A DNA stretch of 64,000 nt, from assembly GCA_037954665.1 (NCBI GenBank), contig JBBMOL010000082.1:868001-932000 (forward strand), in the 5' to 3' direction. How positions within the stretch are numbered: the stretch's first letter is position 1; each line of letters begins with the position of its first letter. The notes under the pieces are model-generated. The model ran no database searches, was not told the origin of the DNA, and saw nothing but the letters and a program-made list of their open reading frames with translations. The position numbers and the translations under genes were made by a program. Shown here one piece after another: positions 11,494 to 23,035 of the stretch. Source of the stretch: Laguncularia racemosa (taxonomy: Eukaryota; Streptophyta; Magnoliopsida; Myrtales; Combretaceae).

Positions 11494-13168
11494 TGATAAG
11501 ATCACATTATACTTATATTTTCTTTTGGACTTATATTAAATTGATTTCAATATTATAAGAAAATATAAAGAAATGATACTTAATGGTGTTTATTTTGAAA
11601 ATACAGGTTTTGAGGACCCAAAAGTAAATTACAATTTAATTGGAGGAGTTTTTCACAAAATTGAAGAAGCGAGTGGAGGATTGCAATAAAGGTCGCCGGC
11701 CTTGGGCCGGCCTACATTCAAGGCCGTCGGCTTTGAGCCGGCCTTGAGCCGGCCTATGTTAAACCGGCCTTAAAAAGCATTAAAGCCGCCGGCCTTAAAG
11801 CCGGCCTACATTCAAGGCCGCCGGCCTTGAACCGGCCTTCATTACTCCCCGGATATCCATTGCGAAAATCTCTCCAAAATTGTATCTTATTTAATTTGCT
11901 GACTCAAATCCTCATCAGATCAACCTTATCCCCCTCCTCTTTGGATCTATAAATAGGCCCCTTGTGTGAACCTTGAGAGCATCCCCTTTTGTTTAGAATC
12001 CTTTTTTTGTTTAGCATCCCCTTTTGTTTAGAATCCTTTTTTTGTTTAGCATCCTTTTTTTTGTTTAGCATCCCCTTTTGTTTAGAATCCCCTTTTGTTT
12101 TGAGAATCCTTTTGTTTTGATTCTTTGTTTAGCATCCTTTGTCTTTCTTTGAAATCATTAGAATTCCCTTACGAACTGTAGGATTTTATGTTTTCTTTAA
12201 TTCCTTTACATTTCATGTTATTACAAAGTTTAGTTTGAAGAAAGAAAGTTATTTTGCTGAAGTTCTTGAAGATTATAGCTATTGTTTCAATTACTTTATT
12301 TTCTTTTATGCCATTTATTAATTTATTCTTGTTGTTCAATATGAATTCCATTGCACCTATTTATTTCAATTGTTTTTATGCAATTCATACTATAATGTTC
12401 TAAATCATCCTTGTGGGAAATATGATGAAGCCATAATTCAAACTAAAATGATCATTGTATTCATGTTATAGGAAATGTAGATATGCAGAATTTTCATATA
12501 AGAAGTCCTGCTATGAATTGTATTTTGTAATTGAAATCAATGCACAGAAATGTAAATGACTCGAAAGAGAAATTTAGGTTTTATCAGGAATTCCTAAGTA
12601 AGATTTAATAATTCATGTGGAAGCAGCGTTGTTGAATTTTATTAGAAATTGACCTAAGTGTTTCATGCAATATTTTTATTAAATTTTTCACTAAGGGATT
12701 AGGAGAAATTATTTTAAAGATATTAGGCAATCATATAATTGGGAAATTTATGATTGTGAATTAGAATCCTCATTTGATTTGACTTAGCGGGAGCTATTAA
12801 ATTAAATTGAGGTAACATTACTTTAACACTTAATAAAGGATTAAGGTTTTGTTAATTTCTTGTGAAAATCCATATAGCTATGAGTTATTATAACATGAAG
12901 GCAATATGATTAGTAGAATTAGGGTGGATTCTATTTCCCATCATCAATTCATCATTTTTCAACACAATTCTCTTTTTAAGCATTTAGTATAATTCATTCA
13001 ATTCTCATCAAATATCATTACCTAAATAATAGTAGAAATTGATAAAGGTCTATTACTTAATCAATCTTCGTAGTTCGACACTCTTCTCTCACTATATTAC
13101 TTGATCCGATCCGGTACACTTGCCGGTATTTATTCACATTCATTTTATATCTCTTTTTGCGTGGATCA
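11494..13168 (+). repeat. 5' LTR of B
   Basis: 1675 bp, TGATAAGATCAC to GTGGATCA. A GGCCGCCGGC-type array (11691-11840) is followed by TATAAATA (11948-11955) and then a CT-rich minisatellite of CCCCTTTTGTTTAGAATCC-like units (about 11980-12140). It carries an extra block of the GGCC array that is absent from the 3' LTR. Confidence 0.93.
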
Positions 13169-13174
13169 AGTTTT

Positions 13175-13192
13175 TGGCGCCGTTGCCGGGGA
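13175..13192 (+). other. Primer-binding site of B (tRNA-Asp type)
   Basis: TGGCGCCGTTGCCGGGGA begins seven bases after the LTR end. It is complementary to the 3' end of plant tRNA-Asp, the usual primer of Athila elements. Confidence 0.9.
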
Positions 13193-13314
13193 TTGATTAA
13201 TATTAGACCATCTTCAGATTCTATTGTTAATTTAGGCGCAATTATTTTGTTATTTAATTTAATTTTTTTTTTTTTCATTATGTGATCATTTCCAGTTCTC
13301 TTTGAAGGTTTTTA

Positions 13315-13533
13315 TTGCGCAAGAGTAGAAGTGCTGAAATTCTACCAATTACTCTTGAGATAGAATGCACCTTGCGACAACTTAGAAGAGAGCAAAGAAG
13401 AAGGAAAGAAGTTGACATGACAGAAGACAACCGTACTTTCAAAGTAAACGGTTATCTTCTCAAACATTACTATGAAGGGGAAAATGTAGATAGAGATGCC
13501 ACAATTGTGGATTTAGGAGATGTGAGAACTTGA
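13315..13533 (+). pseudogene. Fused gag-start / pol-end remnant frame of B
   Basis: The 72-codon frame has two halves. The first (EILPITLEIECTLRQLRREQ) sits where Athila gag begins, and compares with LLDLDPEIDRTFRRRLKSAE of element M. The second (FKVNGYLLKHYYEGE) matches the very end of Athila pol (FKVNGQRLKHYIGDK in M at about 58269). About 8 kb of gag-pol is missing between them. It has no catalytic domain and is a deletion scar, not a functional protein. It is followed by the same post-pol hairpin motif as M. Confidence 0.7.
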
Positions 13534-13566
13534 ACTGGAAAAGTCGGGCTAGCGACTATAAACTAA

Positions 13567-13588
13567 GCGCTTCATGGGAGGCAGCCCA
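13567..13588 (+). other. Post-pol conserved motif with hairpin potential (B)
   Basis: GCGCT, four bases, then TGGGAGGCAGCCCA, where TGGG can pair with CCCA around a six-base loop. The same motif occurs after pol in M (55651-55672) and in its duplicate (58405-58426). Confidence 0.6.
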
Positions 13589-13814
13589 TGCTCAATAAGT
13601 ATATACACTAGTGTTTTAATTTCGTTACAAAAAAAAAAAAAAAAACTAATTCAAGGCTGGATAAGAGCCGCCAATGCATTCAAGACACTCCAAGGATGAC
13701 AGACAGTTTGGGAGGAATTTTCTTCCTGATGAACAATTTTACACCAGGGAAGTACCAGTATTTCAATTTCTGCATTGACATTCTTTTCCTTAATTTTGTG
13801 ACATATTGGAACAA

Positions 13815-13849
13815 TGAGGACATTGTCCAATTTAAGTATGGGGAAGGGA
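13815..13849 (+). other. Internal polypurine-like module of B
   Basis: TGAGGACATTGTCC is followed by AAGTATGGGGAAGGGA. It repeats the layout of the terminal polypurine tract (14781-14815) about 970 bases upstream of it. Confidence 0.6.
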
Positions 13850-14780
13850 TTATAAATGTAGAAGTATAATGATTGCACACATCATGAGCTTACAAATCCC
13901 ATGCTTTATTTATGTCCTTAAATTGAAATCCTGAAATTGACTTAGATTAGTGCCCTACTCGCCAACTATTGTGACTAGTTTACATAGTTAAAATTTAATA
14001 GTAAAATCTCTAGAGAACGGGGTTTACCCTATGTTTAGCCTTTGAACTTGAGATTGAGTCCTTAAGTTGAAAAAAAACAAGCAAGTTTACTTCAAGGAAA
14101 AATTGGTTAGGATAAATCTCTCTTGAAATTTCTTTGAGAATACCTTAACACCTAGTGAAAGAGGTAAATGAAATATTTTACTTAGTGATCCCTTAAAAAA
14201 AAAAAAAAAAAAAAAAGAGCCTTTACTCCAATAACTCAAGAAAGTGAGTTAAGAGTATCCAATCTTAAATGTTAGTGTGAGGAAGAGTTCGTAGGGGTCC
14301 CTTTAAAACCTGGTCACTTAGGCGATGAGCCTAAGATGTGCCGACTCAATGAACTCACAATAACGAGAAGGGCGGAAAGGCAAAAATTTAGTACCTTAAT
14401 GAAAACCAGGTTGACATGGGCGAGCTTTGGTCCCTCAGAAGAGTGAAGTCTCACTCCGCTGTCAATTAAGGCAAAAAAAAAAAAAAGGGAGAAATTGTAG
14501 GAAAAAAATGGATACCATATGCTTTCACTCCTTGTTATCTTGTTTAGAGAAGTAAAATTGAGGGAGATGATACTTGCTAATAACCAATGAAGTTTAAATG
14601 AATGTTTTTCCTTATGGACTAAGTATTGTTTTCTATTGTTAAACACTGGGATTAAAAATCTGTTGTATTTAGATTAACTACTAAATTTCAACTAGATATA
14701 CTAGTTACAAACTTCAGTATGGTCAGAACAATGGGCACCAGAAGTTCAATGATGGATTTCTCTTGTTTAAATCAATTATT

Positions 14781-14818
14781 TTGCTTGAGGACAAGCAAAA
14801 GTTCAAGTGTGGGGATGT
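14781..14818 (+). other. Terminal polypurine tract of B
   Basis: TTGCTTGAGGACAAGC, then AAGTGTGGGGA directly before the 3' LTR. Plus-strand priming is expected here. Confidence 0.8.
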
Positions 14819-16478
14819 TGATAAGATCACATTATACTTATATTTTCTTTTGGACTTATATTAAATTGATTTCAATATTATAAGAAAATATAAAGAAATG
14901 ATACTTAATGGTGTTTATTGTGAAAATACAGGTTTTGAGGACCCAAAAGTAAATTACAATTTAATTGGAGGAGTTTTTCACAAAATTGAAGAAGCGAGTG
15001 GAGGATTGCAATAAAGGTCGCCGGCCTTGGGCCGGCCTACATTCAAGGCCGCCGGCTTTGAGCCGGCCTTGAGCCGGCCTATGTTAAACCGGCCTTAAAG
15101 CCGGCCTTGAACCGGCCTTCATTACTCCCCGGATATCCATTGCGAAAATCTCTCCAAAATCGTATCTTATTTAATTTGCTGACTCAAATCCTCATCAGAT
15201 CAACCTTATCCCCCTCCTCTTTGGATCTATAAATAGGCCCCTTGTGTGAACCTTGAGAGCATCCCCTTTTGTTTAGAATCCTTTTTTTGTTTAGCATCCT
15301 TTTTTTTTGTTTAGCATCCCCTTTTGTTTAGAATCCTTTTTTAGATCCTTTTTGTTTAGCATCCTTTTTCTTGTTTAGCATCCCCTTTTGTTTAGAATCC
15401 CCTTTTGTTTTGAGAATCCTTTTGTTTTGATTCTTTGTTTAGCATCCTTTGTCTTTCTTTGAAATCATTAGAATTCCCTTACGAACTGTAGGATTTTATG
15501 TTTTCTTTAATTCCTTTACATTTCATGTTATTACAAAGTTTAGTTTGAAGAAAGAAAGTTATTTTGCTGAAGTTCTTGAAGATTATAGCTATTGTTTCAA
15601 TTACTTTATTTTCTTTTATGCCATTTATTAATTTATTCTTGTTGTTCAATATGAATTCCATTGCACCTATTTATTTCAATTGTTTTTATGCAATTCATAC
15701 TATAATGTTCTAAATCATCCTTGTGGGAAATATGATGAAGCCATAATTCAAACTAAAATGATCATTGTATTCATGTTATAGGAAATGTAGATATGCAGAA
15801 TTTTCATATAAGAAGTCCTGCTATGAATTGTATTTTGTAATTGAAATCAATGCACAGAAATGTAAATGACTCGAAAGAGAAATTTAGGTTTTATCAGGAA
15901 TTCCTAAGTAAGATTTAATAATTCATGTGGAAGCAGCGTTGTTGAATTTTATTAGAAATTGACCTAAGTGTTTCATGCAATATTTTTATTAAATTTTTCA
16001 CTAAGGGATTAGGAGAAATTATTTTAAAGATATTAGGCAATCATATAATTGGGAAATTTATGATTGTGAATTAGAATCCTCATTTGATTTGACTTAGCGG
16101 GAGCTATTAAATTAAATTGAGGTAACATTACTTTAACACTTAATAAAGGATTAAGGTTTTGTTAATTTCTTGTGAAAATCCATATAGCTATGAGTTATTA
16201 TAACATGAAGGCAATATGATTAGTAGAATTAGGGTGGATTCTATTTCCCATCATCAATTCATCATTTTTCAACACAATTCTCTTTTTAAGCATTTAGTAT
16301 AATTCATTCAATTCTCATCAAATATCATTACCTAAATAATAGTAGAAATTGATAAAGGTCTATTACTTAATCAATCTTCGTAGTTCGACACTCTTCTCTC
16401 ACTATATTACTTGATCCGATCCGGTACACTTGCCGGTATTTATTCACATTCATTTTATATCTCTTTTTGCGTGGATCA
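14819..16478 (+). repeat. 3' LTR of B
   Basis: 1660 bp, with TATAAATA at 15228-15235. Its GGCC array (15016-15119) is shorter than in the 5' LTR, and its CT-rich minisatellite (about 15265-15440) is rearranged. The rest matches the 5' copy. Confidence 0.93.
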
Positions 16479-16483
16479 ACCAA

Positions 16484-16810
16484 CACGATCGTATTTCGAT
16501 TGTGTTAAATTCGAAAGGTATACCAAGAGATACTCGGCCTCCTAACATGGTCGTGTTTTGATTGTGTTGAGTGAAAGGTAACACACCCTCCCAACACGGT
16601 TGTGTTTAGACCATGTTGAGTGTGGAAGTTGCACCAAGAGATACATGGCCTCTTAACACAGTCGTGTTTCGACCATGTTGAGTCAAGGGTAACATGGCCT
16701 CCTAACACGGTCGTTTTCAACCATATTGAAACCAAATTTTACATTGAAAGATACATAACCTCTAACACAGTCGTGCTTTAGCTCGTGTTGAGTAACAGAT
16801 CCCCAACTTA
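16484..16810 (+). repeat. AACACGGTCGTGTT palindrome array in K 5' LTR
   Basis: At least five imperfect units of about 60-70 bases carry AACACGGTCGTGTTT-type palindromes with intervening GTTGAGT...AAAGGTAACA text. The matching array in the 3' LTR is at about 23580-23950. Confidence 0.75.
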
Positions 16811-17159
16811 ACCATGTTGAATAAAGTATAAATTAATTATATATTTACTTAACTTCAAATTAAACTAATTTCCTTGTAGCCTAGATAGCTAGTAAGGCCC
16901 TAGAGAAATTAAATAAACAGGAATTAGAGAAAAAAGAGAATGATATTGATCTTAGATTAAGTGCTAAGAAGAACTTGTTGATTGAACAAAATTCAACTTA
17001 GCATACGTCCAAGATCGGGAAGTGCTTAAAGCTAGGATTTAAGGTACATGTAACTTGTGTGATGATTTGTGTTTGTTTAAGATAATTTATGTATTGAACT
17101 TGATTTAACTAGATGAATTGGTTTAAGTGTTTAAGTTGTACGTTGTATGTGCTTGGCTC

Positions 17160-17460
17160 AACCTAGGGCCCATAGTGGCAAATCCCTAGGGAGCACCCTA
17201 ATGATCCTTGTATGATGTTGTCCCTAGTGGAGTCATGCTTGGAAATGATCTAGGCTAAACGTTGATTAAGTGGTTTAATGAATATGGGTGTAGGGCTTGT
17301 ACTGGTAGTTCCCATCACCTGGGGCCTATAGTAGCAATTTCCATCACCAGGTTTAAGTGTACATACGTGTGGGGCCCATAGTGGCAATTCTCATCACCAA
17401 GTTTAAGGTTTAAGTGTACATGGGTGTGGGGCCCATTGTGGTAGTTCCCATCACCAAATC
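17160..17460 (+). repeat. Tandem GGGGCCCATAGTGGCA array in K 5' LTR
   Basis: Imperfect units of roughly 45-75 bases contain GGGCCCATAGTGGCAATTCC and CCCATCACC. The counterpart is in the 3' LTR at about 24305-24605. Confidence 0.7.
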
Positions 17461-18011
17461 ATGTTCCGGTGTGTTAAAGGAGTCATGAGTACCCTGTTGA
17501 TACTTATGGACCCAAATGTATTAAGGAAATGGTTGTTTGAGTTTAAATACTGCATAACGTGTGTGACACTTGTTCATGTTTATACATGCGTGTGTGTTTG
17601 TGTTATACGTATTGGGCATTGGCTCACCCTTCAGGGAACCTTTTTTAGATGCAAGTGTTGAGGGAGACGAGAACTCGGAAGATGACTTAAGTTTAGGTAA
17701 GCTATAAAGAGAGGAAGATGAAGATTTCCATTATTATTATGGTCATTAAGTTTTAGGAGATTTATGTTGTTTAATTGTAATAGACATTATCAATGAGAAT
17801 ATTATTTTAGTGTTTCAAGACTTCTACTACATTAGATGTTTGATATGGTTTTTGAGAATATTTGAATTTTTTGGATGTATGGAATGTTTTTATATTGGAG
17901 TTATAAGTTAAAATGTATCAGAGTTTATTTAGAGCCTTGATGTGTTCTTATGAGATAATGACACATAGTGGGCGGTAGCGTAACCTAAGTTTTGGGGCGT
18001 TACAGCTTAGG

Positions 18012-18028
18012 TGGTATTAAAGCTTCAG
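18012..18028 (+). other. Primer-binding site of K
   Basis: TGGTATTAAAGCTTCAG starts eight bases after the LTR. It is a slightly mutated tRNA-Met-type primer site. Confidence 0.75.
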
Positions 18029-18455
18029 GTTTATGATCTTTTAGTGACTTAAGTTTGAATCTATAGGGAATAGGTTGATGATGCTTGTGACTTAAGTTTT
18101 GATCTCTAAAGCATAGGTTATTGATCTTGAATGCTTAGGTAATGATCCTTATAACTAAGCAATGATCAATAGACATAAGTTTTAAACAATAGAGCTTAAG
18201 ATATGATCTTTAGAAGTGTTAAGCACTAGATCCGTAAGATAGTGACACATGGAGAGAGTGGGTAAAATATGGGACGTTTACTTAATTATGTTATTATTTT
18301 CTTATATTATTGCTTTACTTGTATTCTTTTAACTTCTAAGCTTTATATATGCATAGACCCATGTGTAGTGGTATATGTGTATATACTTGCACACTATGAA
18401 ATTGATCATGACCAATACTAACATAAGTAGATCCGGTTGTCTCTTCTTAAATAGA

Positions 18456-19560
18456 ATGCCTCCAAGAAGAATTATCGGATCAGGAACTGGAAGGGGTGCT
18501 AGGCATGATAACCCTAATGAGGAGGAAGTTTAGACCTCACACCCATAAGGGAAAAGAGGTCAAATGGCTAAAGAGATAGTTCAACTACTACACACTATGA
18601 ACCACCTAATGGGATTATTGGCATAATAACACCAAGCCCCTAATGTCCCATAGCACAGAAATGCTAATGAACCCATCAGCTTTGATAGGTTCATAAGAAT
18701 GGCTAAGGAATTTAAACCTAGAGTGGATGACCCAATCGAGGCTGAGGATTAGGTATAGGAAATTGAGAAAACTTTTACTGCCTTCTAGATATCAGAAGAT
18801 AGGAAGGTAAATTATGTTGTATTCATGTTGAGGGGAACTGTAGCAAAATGGTTGCCTTTAGTTATTAAGCTTGTAGGGGAATGCATGAACTAGGTGGTAT
18901 TTAAGGAGTTGTTCTATCAGAGATACTTTCCTAGCAACTCTAGAGACAGAATGGAGAATGAATACTACAATTGTGAATAGGGCAAATGAACAGTTGAAGA
19001 GTATAAGGTTTAGTTGAACCGCTTCATTTAGTTCCTTCCCGAGAATTTATGCAATGATGATAGGTCCTAAGCCAAAAGGTTACTGAGAGGATTGGAATTG
19101 GACCTACAACTTGTTGTAGGGGCCTTTCAGCTAAATGCATATGCTGAAATGGTAGATAAAGTGAAGTACCTTGAGTAGAATAACAAAATTATAGAATAAC
19201 AGAGGAGCTAAAGAGTAACAATAGCTTTGGGAAAAAGACTTGCCTCTAGTGGAATGGGGCAAGACAGGGGTAAAAGACATCACCTACTGCAAAGCAGAAC
19301 ATCAAGAACTATAGCCCCTCCTCTCTAGATCAAACAAATGCCTTTAACACTCACTGTAACAAGCCCAAATGTTAAATGTCCTAGATGTTATAGACCCCAT
19401 GAATTAAGAGACTGTAGATGGCTAGATGGGGCATGTTTCTCTTATGGGAAGACTGGGCACATTAGCAAACATTACACTGAAAAGTCAGTTCCCCTAATCT
19501 CCTATCATGTGTGCAACCAAAGGGGATATAAGGCAATCAACTGTCCTTAAGGGCAAATCA
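18456..19560 (+). pseudogene. gag of K, many stops
   Basis: The frame begins MPPRRIIGSGTGRGARHD and continues through a recognisable Ty3 gag domain (FKPRVDDPIEAED, YVVFMLRGTVAKWLPL, FKELFYQRYFPSNSRDRMEN). It is interrupted by about ten TAG/TAA codons at positions where Trp or Gln are usual. The nucleocapsid region at about 19370-19550 shows CPRCYRPHELRDC, then CFSYGKTGHISKHY, where two zinc-binding Cys have become Tyr. It encodes the structural coat protein in the parent element and is dead here. Confidence 0.8.
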
Positions 19561-19649
19561 GGAATCAAAGAAGGCCAGTTCAACAGGTAGCTAAACCTTT
19601 AATGAGAGGATAGGGAGGTAGACCACATATTGGAGCTCCTTAACAAAGA

Positions 19650-21540
19650 GTTCCTACCAAGGTGTTTGCCATTCACCAATAATAGCACCCAGATATTCTA
19701 GATGTGGACAACATTAAAGGTATGCTTCCAGTACACTCCCACAATGCATCTGTGTCCTGTGTGTCTGAGAATTTTGTTTGTACATGTGCATTGAATGTTA
19801 AAAACATGAATGACTGCCTGGTTGTTAGTACTCCTTTAGGAGTAAGAGGAAAAATAAGTAAGATATGCATAGGAGTGAAAATAGAAATACATGGTAGGGT
19901 GATGCCAGCAAACCTCCTGGTATTGGAAATGATAGAGTTTGACATTATATTGGATGTTAGCTAGCTATCAAAATATCATGCCACCATTGACTATCATAAC
20001 ATGGAGGTGCAGTTTAATATACCAGGGGATGGGTATTTTGAATACAAGTTAGAAGTGTAGAGACCCATTAGATTGCCTACCTATGAGATGTGGGGAAAAA
20101 GTGTACTGGCAAACCATATCTGTTAAAGCCAGTAAAGAAGTTAGGATGGAAGAAGTACTGATAGTGAGGGAATTTCCTTATGTGTTTCTAGAAAATCTTC
20201 TTGGTTTACCCCCAGCCAAGGAAATAGAACTCAACATCGACTCGGTATAAGGTAAAGTACACATATTAAAACAATCTATAGGATGGCACCGGTAGAATTG
20301 GAAGAATTAAGGAAACAATTACAAGAACTACAAGATAATGGTTTTATAAGACCCAGTATCTCTCCTTGGAGTGCACTGGTCTTGTTTGTAAAGAAAAAGG
20401 ATGGAAGCATGAGATTCTGTATAGACTATAGAGAGTTAAACAAGGTCACAATAAAGAATAAGTATTCTCTTCCAATGATAGATGACTTATTTGACCAGTT
20501 GTAGGGAGCTTAGGTGTTCTCCAAGGTAGATATGAGATTAAGCTATCATCAACTCAGAATCAGAGAAGAGGACATCCAAAAAATAGCATTTCGAACTAGG
20601 TATAAGCATTACGAGTTTCTAGTAATGCCCTTTGGACTAACAAATGCACTAGTTACATTCATGGATTTAATGAACAAAGTATTCATGGATTTCTTGGATA
20701 AATTTGTAATCATCTTTATAGACGATATCCTAATATACTCTAAAAGTACTAAGGAGCATGAAGAGCACTTGTGACTAGTATTGGGTAAGCTATAAGATGA
20801 AAAGTTGTATGCCAAATTCAGCAAATGTGAATTCTAGCTGGAATAAGTAGTCTTCTTGGGTCATGTGGTTAACTAGGATGGAATATCTGTGGACCTAGAA
20901 AAGGTAAGAGTGATAGCAGACTGGCACAAACCGAAAATAGTTATAGAAGTAAGAAGCTTCCAAGGTCTAGCAAGCTACTCCAAGAGATTTGTCGAAGGGT
21001 TTTCCAAAATAACAACTCCTCTCACCAGATTGATAAAAAAGAATGTGAAATTTGAATAAGATGACAGATGTGAAGCCAATTTTTAGATGCTTAAAGAGAA
21101 ACTAGTATCGATGATAGTTTTGACTTTACCCAAGGGTGGAGAAGAGTTTACAGTTCATAGTGATGCCTTAGTTTAAGGTTTAGGGTGTATATTGATGCAA
21201 GGTGGTCAAGTGATAGCATATGCATCTCGATAACTAAAGCCATATGAAAAGAACTATCCAACTCATGACTTAGAATTGGTAGCTGTAGTACTAGTTTTGA
21301 AGTTATGAAGGCATTATTTATGTGGAGAAAGGTGCAAAATCTTCACTGACCATAGAAGCCTGAAGTACATATTTACGCAAAAAGAGCTGAATATGAGATA
21401 GAGGAGGTGGTTGGAGTTAATTAAAGATTATGAACTAGAGATAAAATACCATCTAGGAAAAGCCAATGTGGTGGTAAATACTCGTAGTAGAAAGAAATAA
21501 GGCAATATAGCCACTCTAATCACTTTATAGAAGGAATTAT
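19650..21540 (+). pseudogene. Protease, RT and RNase H of K, degenerate
   Basis: The protease remnant (19704-19964) keeps MLPVHSHNASV and the LEMIEFDIILD segment. The D-S/T-G active-site block between them is missing, apparently by a small deletion. RT is clear from 20283 (ELQDNGFIRPSISPWSALVL, FCIDYRELNKV) through FIDDILIYS (FIDD at 20715-20726). RNase H follows at about 21150-21480 (YEKNYPTHDLELVAVV, IFTDHRSLKYIF). Stops fall at Gln, Trp and Arg positions throughout (CAG, CAA, TGG, CGA to TAG/TAA/TGA). The domain order is normal for Ty3/gypsy, and no functional enzyme is possible. Confidence 0.85.
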
Positions 21541-22990
21541 TAAAAGACATGTGCAAAATGGAGTTAGAAGTTTTAACACAAGAAGTGGGAGCAAAAATGG
21601 CTACTTTAAGGATTTAGCTAACCATAATGGACATAATTAAATTGGGTCAGGTGGATGATAAGGATATTCAAGAGATCAAGAGTAGAATGGAAAAAGGCAA
21701 GGCACCAGAATTTAACTTAAATGTAGAAGGGACCTTAAGGTATGAAATGAGATTATGTATGCCATGGTATGAAATGAAGGAGGCACATCACTTCGCCTAT
21801 ACAATACATCCAAGAAGTACAAAAATGTACAAGGATGTGAAGAGTTGTTATTGGTAGATAAACATAAAGAGAGAAATAGCAGAATATGTAGCTAGATGGC
21901 TCACATGCTAGTAGATCAGAATAGAACACCAGAGACCAATTGTAGACTTATAGCTTCTTCCAATACCGAAGTGGAAATGGGAGCATGTGACAATGGACTT
22001 TGTTATAGCCTTCCCAAGTACTAGGGAAAAGCAGGATATAATTTGGGTTATAGTGGACAAATTGGCCATGTTTACTCATTTCATACCTATTAGAGTAGAA
22101 TATAAATTGGAAAAACTGGCTTAGATATACATACAAGAGATAATCAAACTGTATGGAGTGCTAGCGACAATCACTTCTAATAGAGACACAAGGTTTGTGA
22201 GTACATTCTGGAGCAGCCTACATAAGGTATTAGGTAATAAACTGTAGTTCAATACAACATTCTACACACAAACAGATGGTCATTCTGAAAGGACTATACA
22301 AATACTGGAAGATTTACTCAAGGCATGTGCACTAGACTTTAGAGACAACTGGAATGAGCATATACCTCCGGTGGAGTTTGCCTAAAATAGCAGTTACCAA
22401 GCAACCATCTAGATTGCACCATATGAATCTCTTTATGGAAGAAGGTGTAGATCCACACTAAATTGGGATGAAGTGGGAGAAAGATAGATGATGGGGCTGG
22501 AGCTAGTACAAGAAGTAGTCGACAAAGTGAAGTTAATCCAACAGAGAATACAAACGGCCCATTCTAGATAAAAGAGCTATGCAGACAAGAGAAGATATCC
22601 TTTGGAATTCCAAGTGGGAGATAAGGTATTATTGAGAATTTCTCTAACAAAGGGAGTGATTAGATTTAGGTTGAGGGGAAAACTAAACCTAAGGTATATA
22701 GGTTAGCACTTTCACCAAATTTGGTCAGGGTACATAATGTATTCTATGTATCTATGCAGAGGAAGTATGTACCTAGCGTAGATCAGATAGTGGCTTTGGA
22801 ATCACTAAATATGTAGCTAAATCTGACATCTTTAGAAAGGTTAATCAAGATTCTGGACACTAAGAAATGGGTGCTAAGACAAAAACAATCCTTTATGTTA
22901 AAGTGCAATGAACAAACCAAACAGAAAGGGAAGCTATGTAGGAACTGGAAGTAGACATGAGGAAGAAGTATCCATAACTCTTTTAGAATC
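21541..22990 (+). pseudogene. Integrase and chromodomain tail of K, degenerate
   Basis: The core contains HVTMDFVIAFPSTREKQD and, further on, ITSNRDTRFVSTFW and QTDGHSERTIQILEDLLKA. The Asn codon at 22179-22181 occupies the second catalytic Asp. The Glu partner (22287-22289) is 35 residues further on, as expected. After the core come VGDKVLLRISLTKGV and a chromodomain-like stretch (LTSLERLIKILDTKKWVLRQ) at about 22800-22960, typical of Tekay/Del. Multiple nonsense codons interrupt it. Confidence 0.83.
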
Positions 22991-23035
22991 AAGTTCTTTC
23001 AAAGATGAAAGTTTTATAAGGCGGGGAGGGGGGAA

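Larger units (their letters stand above)
11494..16478 (+). mobile_element. Non-autonomous Athila-like element B, TSD ACCAA
   Basis: Two long LTRs (11494-13168 and 14819-16478) flank only 1650 bp of internal sequence. Perfect target duplications ACCAA are at 11489-11493 and 16479-16483. The primer site matches tRNA-Asp. The internal region has no RT or integrase, just a 72-codon remnant frame and a long 3' untranslated part ending in AAGTGTGGGGA. From 12139 to 13168 the two LTRs line up at a constant offset of 3310 bases and look identical by eye. Insertion is therefore recent compared with its surroundings. It must have been moved by proteins of another element, presumably an Athila relative. 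Confidence 0.93.
10939..18004 (+). repeat. 5' LTR of K (interrupted by element B)
   Basis: The LTR starts TGTAATACTTGAAAG and ends GGGGCGTTACA. Without B and one target copy it is about 2076 bp. It contains TATAAATA at about 11060, a palindrome-rich array after the insertion point (16484-16800), and a second tandem array (17160-17460). Its 3' partner is 23036-24903. Confidence 0.85.

Noticed and set aside
12139..12351. 60-codon frames on both strands, repeated at 15449-15661
   Set aside because: Identical only because they lie in the two LTRs of B; AT-rich text without a domain.
13175..13192. Possible tRNA gene part (TGGCGCCGTTGCCGGGGA)
   Set aside because: It is the complement of a tRNA-Asp 3' end in primer-site position behind an LTR, not a tRNA gene.
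14314..14646. 110-codon minus-strand frame in B
   Set aside because: Lies in the 3' untranslated part of B; poly-F/S content from a T-rich tract, no similarity seen.
16484..16810. CRISPR-like regular repeats
   Set aside because: Imperfect palindromic units within an LTR, present again in the partner LTR; plant DNA, spacers not unique.
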